Origin: Streptomyces sp. NBC_01233
Lineage (GTDB): Bacteria; Actinomycetota; Actinomycetes; Streptomycetales; Streptomycetaceae
DNA length: 64,000 bases
NCBI RefSeq assembly: GCF_035989305.1
Contig: NZ_CP108514.1
Coordinates: forward strand, 7,482,501 to 7,546,500
Direction of reading: 5' to 3'
Part shown: positions 8,875 through 17,900 of the stretch, piece after piece
How positions within the stretch are numbered: the stretch's first letter is position 1
How the letters are laid out: each line of letters begins with the position of its first letter
Notes under the pieces: generated by a model
The model's database searches: none
Told to the model about the DNA's origin: nothing
The model's input: only the letters and a program-made list of their open reading frames with translations
Position numbers and translations under genes: made by a program

Positions 8875-9846
8875 TCAGGGCGCGGTGGAGCGCTCGTACA
8901 GGATCTTGGTGTCGTCGCCGAAGTAGATGCTGTACGAGGTCCTGTCGTCGCCGCCCCCGTCGCGGCCGCCGATCACCCCGATCAGCGTGCGGCCGTCGGT
9001 CAGCACCGGGCCGCCGCTGGTTCCGTTCGGCACGTCCGCGCAGTCCAGTCGCAGCTGCGTCGGTCCGGCGGCGACGGCGGTGTTGCGGCACTCCAGCGGC
9101 TGCTCGGAGTGGTTCGGGTAGCCCACGAGTCGTGCGGGCGCGGGCAGTTGGGGCCGGAAGGCGATGGTCTCGGCGCCGGTGACGTCCTCCAGCCGCTGAC
9201 CGGGGTAGCCGGGCCGGCGCAGCCGGAGGAAGGCGATGTCGTGGTCGGGGTCCTGGTCCCCGGTCCAGCGCGGGTCGACGTCGATCCGGGTGGGCACCCA
9301 GACGCCGTACGGGGCCACGCCGTCCCGGTAGCCGGGGGCGAAGGCGAGGTTGGTGCGGAACCCGCCGCCGTACGCGCAGTGGGCGGCGGTCGCGATGAGG
9401 TCGCCGCCGGGGGAGTGGACCACGACGGCCGAGCAGTGGTGGTCGGGGTCGCCGTCGGAGCCGGGGGAGAAGAGCGCGCCGATCGCGGGCTCGGCGGGGG
9501 CGGGCCGGGCCTCCAGCGGATCGGAGGGCTGCCAGCCGGCGGTCCGCCAGTTCACCGGGCCGGCGCCGTCGGTGAAGGCCTTGCCGTCCGTCGGCGGCTC
9601 CGCGGCCTCCCGGACGATCCCGTCCAGCACGGCGGCCGCCGTCTTGTCGGCACGCTCGGGGTCCTGCTGGTAGGTGCCCCGGGCGGGATCCCCGTCGGCG
9701 CGGTTGGCGGCGATGCCGCGCAGCTCCCAGGCGGTGTACCCGAGGCCCGCGAGGGCCAGGGTGCAGAGCAGGCCGACGAGGACGGAGCCCCGTACGCCCC
9801 GCCCCCGCTTCCGTCCCCGCTTCCGCCCGTGAACCCTGCTGACCAT
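8875..9846 (-). CDS. Membrane-anchored trypsin-like serine protease
   Basis: A 323-residue protein. A basic N-terminus (residues 1-20, Arg/Lys-rich) is followed by one hydrophobic segment (about 21-40), suggesting a signal anchor with the enzyme outside the membrane. The catalytic triad is visible: His156 in ATAAHC, Asp203 in DHDIAFLRL, and Ser277 in NGTSGGP. The V8/trypsin-like family is therefore likely active. The start at ATG 9846 was preferred over an upstream ATG 18 bases earlier because the basic-plus-hydrophobic pattern begins there. The neighbouring conflict-type locus also uses trypsin-like folds, but a link is only a guess. Confidence 0.86.
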   Translation of the reverse strand: MVSRVHGRKRGRKRGRGVRGSVLVGLLCTLALAGLGYTAWELRGIAANRADGDPARGTYQQDPERADKTAAAVLDGIVREAAEPPTDGKAFTDGAGPVNWRTAGWQPSDPLEARPAPAEPAIGALFSPGSDGDPDHHCSAVVVHSPGGDLIATAAHCAYGGGFRTNLAFAPGYRDGVAPYGVWVPTRIDVDPRWTGDQDPDHDIAFLRLRRPGYPGQRLEDVTGAETIAFRPQLPAPARLVGYPNHSEQPLECRNTAVAAGPTQLRLDCADVPNGTSGGPVLTDGRTLIGVIGGRDGGGDDRTSYSIYFGDDTKILYERSTAP

Positions 9847-9984
9847 CTGGCACTCCCACCCCACCGATGCTTCTGACGCTCCGTTCGATGGGGGGACGGC
9901 GGCGCGGGTTCCGGGAACCGGACGTGTCCGTGCTCACAGTCGACCGGATTGTCGTGTGCGCATCATCCCCGGGTCTTCTGCCGG

Positions 9985-10280
9985 CCATGCAACCGCCCTG
10001 CGCTCAAGGACGGCTTCGCCGCCAACCTCGGTCGCGGCCCGGCCGGCCTCGACGCGCTGCTGACCGGCCAGCTCGGCGACGCCGTCCACGGCCCCGGCCG
10101 GCTCGCGGCCGGACACCCCGACCTCGACACCGCCGCCCACGACGTCGCCCCCGCCATCGACTCCACCCGCCCGACCGAGGCACAGGCCCGCGACCGTCTC
10201 GCACTCCTCGCCGGCCACCACGCCTCGATCGTCTCCGCCGGCTGGTACCCGCTGCCCCAGGTCCTGGCGACGGTGGTGCC
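9985..10280 (+). pseudogene. Gene remnant of unknown family
   Basis: In frame 1 this stretch translates to about 95 residues of ordinary globular composition (for example DGFAANLGRGPAGLDALL, then ARDRLALLAGHHASIVSAG, ending LPQVLATVVPR), with good G/C third positions. There is no convincing start or ribosome-binding site. The frame runs directly into a 14-bp repeat that is not a multiple of three, so the open frame beyond is accidental. I read it as the surviving part of a lost gene. The family is not recognised. Confidence 0.4.
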
Positions 10281-10340
10281 CCGCGGCCGCCGAGCCGCGG
10301 CCGCCGAGCCGCGGCCGCCGAGCCGCGGCCGCCGAGCCGC
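10281..10340. repeat. 14-bp tandem repeat, about 4.3 copies
   Basis: The unit CGAGCCGCGGCCGC is repeated exactly at 10291, 10305 and 10319, with a 10-base partial unit before and an 8-base partial unit after. Each unit carries the self-complementary GCGGCCGC core. It separates the gene remnant from the conflict-system operon. Confidence 0.9.
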
Positions 10341-10430
10341 AGGCGTTGCGAACTCCCCTTTCCGTGCCCCTTGTCACCCGCACGGCGCTATGGTGCGGGC
10401 GGGGCGACTGTACGAGGGGGCGGGGCGGCG

Positions 10431-11702
10431 ATGCGTTTTCTGTTTGTCCACGGCACGGGGGTACGGCGCGAGCGGCACGACCGGCTCTTCGGCCTGGTCC
10501 GGGAGCGGCTCACGGCGAGATTCCCCGACGCGGCGGTCGAATCCTGCTACTGGGGCGACCGGTTCGGGGCGACCCTCGGCGCGGGCGGCCGGTCCGTGCC
10601 CGGCTTGCGGCGGCCGGGTCCGGACGCCGATCTCGACCCCGTGGACGCGGAGACGGCCGAGTGGGCGCTCCTGCTCGCCGACCCGCTGTGCGAGCTGCGC
10701 GTCCTGGCCGAGGCCGGTTGGGAGAGCCGGGACAACGGGCACAGCGGGGACAGCGGGGACGCCGAGGACGACGGCTTCGCCATGCCCGGCGTCCAGTCCG
10801 CCGGGGCCGGGGTGCTCGGGCTGCTGGCCGCGTTACCGCCCGCGCCGCCCCGGGCCGGGGACGAACTCGGCGCACTGCTGCACGGCACCGGGCTCGCCGC
10901 GGGCTTCGCCGCCGCCCTGGGATCCACCGCCCGCTCCGCCGAGGCCGCCCGGGCCGGGGAACGCGCCGCCGACGAGCCGCAGGCCCGGGAGCTGGCCACC
11001 GCCCTGGCCCGGGCCGTGACCGCCGCCGCGCTGGCCCGCGCGGGAGCCGAGGCCGACTGCACCGGCGCCGAACGCGACCGCCTCGTCGAGCTGCTCACCA
11101 CCCGACTCGGCGGGGACGCCCGGGTACCCGGCGCCCGCGCCGCCGCCGTCCTCGGCCGACTCGCCCTGCGCGTCACCACCCAGCCCCTGCTCAACGCCTG
11201 GCGCGGCTCCCTCACCGTCGGCGCCACTCCCGTACTCGGCGACATCCTGCGCTACCAGGTCCGCGGCCACGACCTGCGCACCTTCCTGCACGCCCGGATC
11301 GCCGCCGACCCGGGGCCGACCGTACTCATCGGCCACAGCCTCGGCGGGATCGCCCTGGTGGACCTCCTCGCCCTCGCCGCCGCCCGCGGCGAGGCCGTGC
11401 CCGGGGCGGAACTGCTCGTCACCGTCGGCTCCCAGGCCCCCTTCCTCTACGAGCTCGGCGCGCTGAACGCGCTCGAACCGCGCGCGAAGCTCCCGTACGG
11501 CTTCCCGCGCTGGCTCAACGTCTACGACCGCCAGGACGTGCTCTCCTACCTCGCCGGGCCGGTCTTCCCCGGCGACCCGCGCGTCACCGACCACGAGGTC
11601 GCCAGCCGCCAGCCCTTCCCGGCCTGCCACAGCGCCTACTGGAAACAGGACTCCCTCTACGAGCGGATCGAACAGGCGGTGGCCGAAGCGGAGATCGGGT
11701 GA
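10431..11702 (+). CDS. Alpha/beta-hydrolase (lipase-like), first gene of VMAP-type operon
   Basis: 423 residues. The N-terminus MRFLFVHGTGVRRERHDRL carries the HGTG oxyanion-type motif, and the nucleophile elbow GHSLGG places the catalytic Ser at residue 303. A C-terminal His (ACHSAYW) could complete the triad. The stop overlaps the GTG of the caspase-like gene (GTGA), so it belongs to the four-gene system and is probably an effector or accessory esterase. Codon 135 is a rare TTA (10833-10835), which predicts dependence on the bldA tRNA. The substrate is unknown. Confidence 0.82.
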   Translation: MRFLFVHGTGVRRERHDRLFGLVRERLTARFPDAAVESCYWGDRFGATLGAGGRSVPGLRRPGPDADLDPVDAETAEWALLLADPLCELRVLAEAGWESRDNGHSGDSGDAEDDGFAMPGVQSAGAGVLGLLAALPPAPPRAGDELGALLHGTGLAAGFAAALGSTARSAEAARAGERAADEPQARELATALARAVTAAALARAGAEADCTGAERDRLVELLTTRLGGDARVPGARAAAVLGRLALRVTTQPLLNAWRGSLTVGATPVLGDILRYQVRGHDLRTFLHARIAADPGPTVLIGHSLGGIALVDLLALAAARGEAVPGAELLVTVGSQAPFLYELGALNALEPRAKLPYGFPRWLNVYDRQDVLSYLAGPVFPGDPRVTDHEVASRQPFPACHSAYWKQDSLYERIEQAVAEAEIG

Positions 11703-13774
11703 TCCCCGCCGACTTCCTGCCCCCGGCCCTCGGGCCGCGGCGCACCTTCGCGCTCGTCGCCGGGGTCGAGCGCTACGACATCAGCCACCACTGGAACCTG
11801 CGCGGTCCGGCCCGCGACGCCCTGCGCTTCGCCCGCTGGCTGACCGGCCCCGCCGAGGTGCCGCCCGGCAACGTCCGGCTGCTGCTGTCCCCGCTCGACG
11901 CGCCGGACGCCCTCGACTGGCCGGACACCCCGGCCATGGCCGCCCTGCGGACGGCGCACCGCCCGGCGACCGAGGAGAACGTCAAAGCGGTGCTCCTCGA
12001 CGAACTCCCGCAGTGCGACGGCGACCTGCTGTGGATCTTCTGGGCCGGACACGGCTACCTCGGGCCGCGCCAGGAGCTGATGCTGCCCTGCGCCGACGCC
12101 CGCCGCGGCCAGATCAGGCACCTCAACCTGGACTCGGCGCTGCGCTGGTGGCGGACCGACCTGGTCAAACCCCGCCGCTTCCCGCTCCAGGCCGCACTCG
12201 TGGACTCCTGCCGGGTCGACGCGCCCCGCGACGCCCGGTGGAACTTCGGCAACACCGACTACGGCGGCGGCAGTTCGGTGCCGGGCCGCCGGCAGTTCCG
12301 GCTCTACGCCTCCCGGGAGGGCGAGGCCGCGCAGAACGACGCCGAGCGCGGCGCCGGCCGGTTCACCGAGGCCCTGCTCGGCGAACTCGGGGAGCGCTCC
12401 GTGCGCGAGAGCGTCAGCGGGCTGCCCGGCGCCGCGCTCAGCATCCACCGCACCTTCCAGGAGCTGCGCGAACGCGGCGAGGGCTGGCAGCTGCCGCAGT
12501 TCCTCGTGGACCGGGACTGGGACGCCTGCTCCTTCCTCGACGACGACCTGCCCGGACCCCGGGTGCCCCGGACCGCCCGGCTCGACCAGCCGGCCTGGGA
12601 CGGGCTCGGCGAACTCTTCGAGGGCCGCGAGCTGCCGCGCTGCGCCCACGAGGCCTACGCGTGGTCGTTCAAGGCGGCCGGCTGCACCACCCCGGTGCGC
12701 GGCGGCCTGCCGGGAGACAGCCTCCTGGAAGTGGTCCAGGACCTGGACGAGCGCCAGGGCGGGCGCGACGGGATGCCGCTGGCCGTGCCCTTCGTACGGT
12801 TCCTCGCGGACCGGGCCGCCGCCGCGGGCGACGCCGACTGGGCGGCCCGGCTGCGGGACTGGGTGTACGCCACCCGCGAGCGCCTCGCGCTGCCCGCGGT
12901 GCCCCCGCCCCCGCCTCCATCGCGCCGGACGGTCGTGCACGTCCGGCTGGAGGCGCCGCCGGACGGCGGGCCCGGCCACCTGGCCCGGATGTGGCTGCAC
13001 GGCGAACGGGCCGAACACATATGGGAGTCGGAGGGTGCGCCGGTCCGGCTGGACGCCGTACGGGAGGAGCTCGTACGCCAACTGGCGCTCATCGCAGGGG
13101 CGTCGGCGGACGGCGGGGAGAGCGGGCGGCGGACGTACGGAGCGGTGGACCGCATCGAGTTCCACGTGCCGTACGAGCTGCTGGACGCCGACTTCGACCA
13201 GTGGCCGGTGCCCCGCGGCCCGGCCGGCCGCCCCCGCGCCCTCGGCCTGCTCCACCAGGTGGTGGTGCGCTGTCCGCAGGAGCGGACGGACACCCGGGCC
13301 GAATGGCACACCTCCTGGCGCTGGCTGTGTGCCCGGGGCGGCCGGCACCGCGACGCCGTCCGGGTGGTGGAGGACCCGGGGGTCACGGATGCGCTCGGGA
13401 TGGAGCTGGCCGAGGGACCGGCGCCCGCCTGCGTCCTGGCGCACACCACGGCCGCGCCGCACGCCGGACTGCTGGAAGCCGTACTCGAAGGCGGCGTCCC
13501 GGTGGCGGTGTGGCGGCGCGGGGGCGGCGCGCCGGCGCCCGCGCTCCTCGACCTGCTCGCGCCGGCCGGGCCGGACGGCCGGCCCGACCCCGGCGCGCTC
13601 GACGTACTGGCCCTGCCCGCGCGCGTGCGGGAGGTGCGCCGGGCGGCCGCGAGCGCCCCGGACGCTCCTGCGGGTGCCGTGCACGCCGCCCGCCAACCCC
13701 CCTCAGGGGGAGACCAGTTGGTGCTCCTGTGGGACGATCCCGACGACATGCCGGGCCTCCGGTCCCTGGCCTGA
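11699..13774 (+). CDS. Caspase-like peptidase with effector-associated and VMAP C-terminal domains
   Basis: 691 residues. Residues ~10-280 form a clan-CD caspase-type peptidase with His118 in WAGHGYL and Cys171 in LVDSCRVD. Residues ~300-410 form a helical bundle (WDGLGELFEGRELPRCAHEA) resembling an effector-associated adaptor domain. After a poly-Pro linker (~415), residues ~420-690 resemble the C-terminal domain of vWA-MoxR-associated proteins (VHVRLEAPP...RMWLHGER). In that family the effector is attached to the VMAP module, and MoxR plus vWA partners are encoded next to it, as here. The GTG start overlaps the hydrolase stop. The protein is expected to act as a protease once triggered. Confidence 0.82.
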   Translation: MIPADFLPPALGPRRTFALVAGVERYDISHHWNLRGPARDALRFARWLTGPAEVPPGNVRLLLSPLDAPDALDWPDTPAMAALRTAHRPATEENVKAVLLDELPQCDGDLLWIFWAGHGYLGPRQELMLPCADARRGQIRHLNLDSALRWWRTDLVKPRRFPLQAALVDSCRVDAPRDARWNFGNTDYGGGSSVPGRRQFRLYASREGEAAQNDAERGAGRFTEALLGELGERSVRESVSGLPGAALSIHRTFQELRERGEGWQLPQFLVDRDWDACSFLDDDLPGPRVPRTARLDQPAWDGLGELFEGRELPRCAHEAYAWSFKAAGCTTPVRGGLPGDSLLEVVQDLDERQGGRDGMPLAVPFVRFLADRAAAAGDADWAARLRDWVYATRERLALPAVPPPPPPSRRTVVHVRLEAPPDGGPGHLARMWLHGERAEHIWESEGAPVRLDAVREELVRQLALIAGASADGGESGRRTYGAVDRIEFHVPYELLDADFDQWPVPRGPAGRPRALGLLHQVVVRCPQERTDTRAEWHTSWRWLCARGGRHRDAVRVVEDPGVTDALGMELAEGPAPACVLAHTTAAPHAGLLEAVLEGGVPVAVWRRGGGAPAPALLDLLAPAGPDGRPDPGALDVLALPARVREVRRAAASAPDAPAGAVHAARQPPSGGDQLVLLWDDPDDMPGLRSLA

Positions 13775-13826
13775 ACCCCCCGACCACGGACAGACCGCGA
13801 CACCGACGATGGAGGAAGAGGCAGTG

Positions 13827-14903
13827 GTGAAGGACTGGTGGCTGTACCACGGGAGCGGCGCGGGCGGGGACCGGCGCACCCGCCTGGAGGCCGGATCCCC
13901 GCCGCCCTGGCGGGACTTCACCGGCACCCCCGACCCGGGGTACCTGCCCCCCGGGTGCGAGGGGCCGGCCTGGGAGCGCACCCGGCGGCGCGGTGCGGGC
14001 TACGTACCCGACGAGCCGGAGAAGGACGTCGTCAACACGGCCCTGTACCTGCGCCGGCCGCTGCTCATCACCGGGAAGCCGGGCGTCGGCAAGTCCACAC
14101 TCGCCTACAGCATCGCCGCTGACCTGGGCCTGGGGCCCGTACTGCACTGGCCGATCACCAGCCGGACGGTGCTGCGGGACGGGCTGTACCTGTACGACGC
14201 CATCGGGCGCCTCCAGGAGGCCGGCCTGGAGCAGCTGCGCACGCCGGGCGCGCAGCCCGCGACCGCCGCCGGCGTACCGCCCCCACCGGACCCGGCCGCC
14301 GTCCCCGCCGCCCCTTCGATCTCCCGCTACCTGCGCCTCGGACCGCTCGGCACCGCGCTGCTGCCGCAGGACCGCCCGCGGGTCCTGCTCGTCGACGAGA
14401 TCGACAAGAGCGACATCGACCTGCCCGGCGACCTGCTCACCGTCTTCGAGGACGGCGGCTTCCTCATCCCCGAACTCGCCCGCCTCGCCCAGGAGGACCC
14501 CGCCGTCGCCATCGGCACCGACGACGACCCCGACGCCGCCGTGCGGATCACCCAGGGCCTCGTCCAGTGCCGGTACTTCCCCGTCGTGGTCCTCACCAGC
14601 AACGGCGAACGCGACTTCCCGCCCGCCTTCCTGCGGCGCTGCGTCCGCCTCCACCTGGAGCCGCCCGGACCGGAGAAGCTCGCCCGCATCGTGCGCCGCC
14701 GGCTGGGCGTCGACATCGAGGACGGCGAGGAGTACCAGGAACTCGTCCAGAGCTTCCTCGACCGCGGCGAGGACGGGGACCTGGCCACCGACCAGCTCCT
14801 CAACGCCATCCAACTGCGCCTCGCCGGCGCCTGGTCCGCCCCCGGCGACCGCGACCGCTTCCTCGCCACCGTCATGCAGCACCTGACCGGGCCGACGGCG
14901 TGA
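13827..14903 (+). CDS. MoxR-type AAA+ ATPase of the VMAP system
   Basis: 358 residues. Walker A GKPGVGKS is at ~83-90, Walker B is VLLVDEIDKSD (Asp190-Glu191), and a sensor-type asparagine lies in VVLTSNGERDFPPAFLRRC. The insert-bearing MoxR-like layout is typical of the ATPase that accompanies vWA proteins. GTG 13827 follows GGAGGAAGAGG at a suitable distance. GTG 13824 or ATG 13809 are alternatives, but the ATG has no ribosome-binding site. The stop overlaps the GTG of the vWA-like gene by 4 bases. It probably remodels or arms the vWA/VMAP complex. Confidence 0.88.
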   Translation: MKDWWLYHGSGAGGDRRTRLEAGSPPPWRDFTGTPDPGYLPPGCEGPAWERTRRRGAGYVPDEPEKDVVNTALYLRRPLLITGKPGVGKSTLAYSIAADLGLGPVLHWPITSRTVLRDGLYLYDAIGRLQEAGLEQLRTPGAQPATAAGVPPPPDPAAVPAAPSISRYLRLGPLGTALLPQDRPRVLLVDEIDKSDIDLPGDLLTVFEDGGFLIPELARLAQEDPAVAIGTDDDPDAAVRITQGLVQCRYFPVVVLTSNGERDFPPAFLRRCVRLHLEPPGPEKLARIVRRRLGVDIEDGEEYQELVQSFLDRGEDGDLATDQLLNAIQLRLAGAWSAPGDRDRFLATVMQHLTGPTA

Positions 14904-17900
14904 TCGAGAGGCTGCTCGCCGCCTTCGCCGAGGGCGCCGACGACGACGGCGGACCGCGCACCGGCGTGGGGGCGGAGGAGATTGCCGACATCCTGTGGCT
15001 GGCGGCCCGGGTGGACCCGGCCGGGGCCCGTCCGCCCGGTGCGTCCGCCGCCGACCCCGCGGGCGAGCAGCCGCCCGTCCCCGAGCCCCCCGCGCCGGAG
15101 CCCGGTCCGGCCGCCCCTCCCCCACTCGTGCCCGGCGGCCCTGGCGGGGGCGAGCCCGCCGTCCAGTTCTTCCCGGCCTCCCCGCGCGAGCCCGCCGGAA
15201 AGCCGCCCGACGTCCACGGAAGGCCGGCCGATGCCGCCGCGAGCCGCCGGGGCTCGCCCGTACGGCTGCCGCGTGCCGCCTCGCTCGACGATCCGCTCGC
15301 CCTGATGCGCTCCCTGCGCCCGGTCGGCCGGCGCTCCATCGGCGGCCCCGGGGAGGAACTGGACGAGCAGCTCACCGTCGAGCGCAGCATCGAGCGGATG
15401 GTGCCGACCCCGGTCCTGCGGCCCGCCGAGAGCCGCTGGCTGGACCTGGCGCTGGTCGTGGACACGCACCACTCGATGCTGCTGTGGTCGGACCTCGTGG
15501 ACGAGCTCCGCCGCGTCCTGACCCGCAGCGGTGTCTTCCGCGACGTGCGCACCTGGCAGCTCACCGGTACCGGATCCGGCGCCACGCCGATGCTCACGCG
15601 CGGCCGCGGCGGCCCGCCCCGCAACCCGCTCGAACTGGCCGACCCCGCCGGCCGCCGGCTGATCCTCGTACTCTCCGACACCGTGGCGGGCGGCTGGCGG
15701 GAGGCCCCCGTCCAGGGCGTGCTCCGGCACTGGTGCGCGCACAACGCCGTGGCCGTCCTGAACGTCCTGCCCGAACGGCTCTGGACGCGCGGCGCCGTCC
15801 GGCCCGTCCCCTTCGCCGTCCGCGCGGACCGGCCGGCGGCCGCCACCCGCTCCTGGCAGCAGGTACCGGCCGCCCGGCGGGCCGCCGCTGCCGCCGCCGC
15901 GGCCGTCGTGCCGGTGGTCGGCGTCGCTTCGGGGAGCCTGGCCCGGCTGGTGCGCGTGGTCTCCGGGGACGGCCGGTGGCGGCGGCTGGCCTGCCTGCGC
16001 CTGGACGCGGAGCCGGGGACCACGAGCGCCCCGGAGGATCCCGCCCCCGCCGGCGGCCGCAGCGCGCTGGAGGTGGTGGAACGCTTCCGGGCGAGCGCCT
16101 CCCCGACCGCGCAGCAGCTCGCCGCCCACCTGGCCGCCGTACCGCTGACCCTGCCGGTGATGTCGCTCGTGCGGCGCTCCCTGCTGCGCGACTCGGAGCA
16201 CGGCCACCTGGCGGAGGTCGCCCTCGGCGGGCTCTTCGCCCCATGGGGAGCCGAACAGGCCTCCGACGAGGTGGAGTTCGAGTTCCTGCCCGGCGTACGG
16301 GAAGCCCTGCTCGGCTCGCAGCTGCGCGGGGACGTGGCGGCCGTACGGGAACTGGTGCGCCGCCGCGTCTGGGAGTTCATGTCCCGCAACCGGGGCACCG
16401 GACCGGACTTCTCCGCGGTCCGGGTCGCCGCGGGGCGGGCCGGCCGCCGCCGGGTGGCCGACGGGGCCCTGCCCTTCGCGGCCGGGCCGCCGCAGGACCA
16501 GGGCCTGCGGGACCGGGTCGTACGCGTCCGCTACGACGCCCTGCCGGAGCCGCAGGAGGTCGGCACCCTCCTGACGCCCCGACTGGTGCTCACGGTCGGC
16601 GACGCCCCGCTCTCCCGGGGCGCGGTCGCCTGGGTGCGGGCCGGCGCCCGGGAGGTCCCCTGCCGCCCGGTGTGGTGGGACGACGCGCTGCCCCGGGTCT
16701 TCCTCCTGGAGGCCGACGAGGACCTGGTGGCTCCGGGCGCGTGGCCGGAGCTGATGCCCCCCGCCTGGACGGAGGACCCGGCCGCCGACCGGGTCCGTGC
16801 CGACGGCATCACCGATCAGGGGGACCCCGTCGCGCTGACGGCCGAGGTGGTCCCGTACGAGGGCGCCCGCAACGGCGAGCTGGTCCGGCTCTCGGCCGAG
16901 CCCGAGAGCTGGACGCACTACCGTGGCGGCCCGGTCTCCCACGCCGGAGAGCTGATCGGCATCGTCCACGGAGTCTGGCCGGACCGCATGGTGTTCCTGT
17001 CGGGCCGGGCCCTGCGCGAACAGCCGGGCTTCCGCGAGGCCGTGGAGGGGGCCGTGTGTTCCTGGCACGAGGCGTTGCTCCGGCTCGCGGCCGCCCTTCC
17101 GGTGTGCCTCGCCGTCCAGCCTGGTGACGACGGCGTGTACCTGCGCGGGAGCTCGCCGAACGCGGAGGTGTCGGACCTCCTGACGCGTCTCATGGGCGAC
17201 ACCCGCGTCACAGGGCGGGTGACCGGCGGCGAGGAGGGCGAGCCGGTGCTGGTCGTACTGGAGACGCCGGGCGCCCTGGGCAAGGCCGGCCGGCTGCTGT
17301 CGGAACTTCATGCGGCCGTGGCCGGGTTCGGTGACCGGCGGACGGACGGCACGCACCCCTCTGTGACCGTCTCCGTGGCGGCCGGAGAGATCGTCGCCGA
17401 GGGGAGCACCGCGGCGGGAGGGGCGATGGCCGATGCCGTCCGCCTCCTCCGGCACCCCGCGATCGCGGACCGGGCCCCGCGGCAGCCGGCGTTCGGGTCC
17501 CTGGTCCTGGCCCTGTCCCACCCCTTGTACGGGGAACTGCGCGGGCTGACGCCGCCCGATGCGCTGCGGTCACTCGACCGGTCGGAGGGCGGACCCCCGG
17601 GCTGGATGTGGACCGGGGACCCCGCCGAGCTCGGGCCGGCCCTCGCCGAGGCCGGTGAGCTGAGGAGCGAGGGCATCGGATGGCCGACCTGCGGTATCGG
17701 CGCCGTGGAGTCCGACCCGGCGGGGTGCCTCGGGATCCGGCTTCCCGGACACGACCGGTGCCTGGCCCATCTGGAGAGCGCGCAGCAGCGGGCCCACCTC
17801 GAAACGCTCGGTCCTGGGGCACCCCTCGACCTGCGGGGCACCACCTTCGAGCGCGGACTGCTGCAGGAGGTCCTGGAGGCGGTGCGCGATCCGGGCTCGC

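Larger units (their letters stand above)
9847..10430. other. Intergenic region with gene remnant and tandem repeat
   Basis: 584 bp between the divergent protease and hydrolase genes. The first ~120 bp have no recognisable content apart from presumed promoters. Bases about 9985-10280 look like a decayed coding fragment (separate entry), 10281-10340 is a tandem repeat, and 10341-10430 should hold the promoter and leader of the hydrolase gene. Confidence 0.5.

Noticed and set aside
7350..9182. Single 610-residue protein read from within the FAD gene
   Set aside because: After about 8036 the frame has no family resemblance and runs antisense through the TetR gene. The extension is accidental.
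9949..11019. Frame 1 ORF spanning the remnant and the hydrolase gene
   Set aside because: It crosses a non-triplet tandem repeat and overlaps the motif-bearing hydrolase frame. Only its first part resembles a protein.
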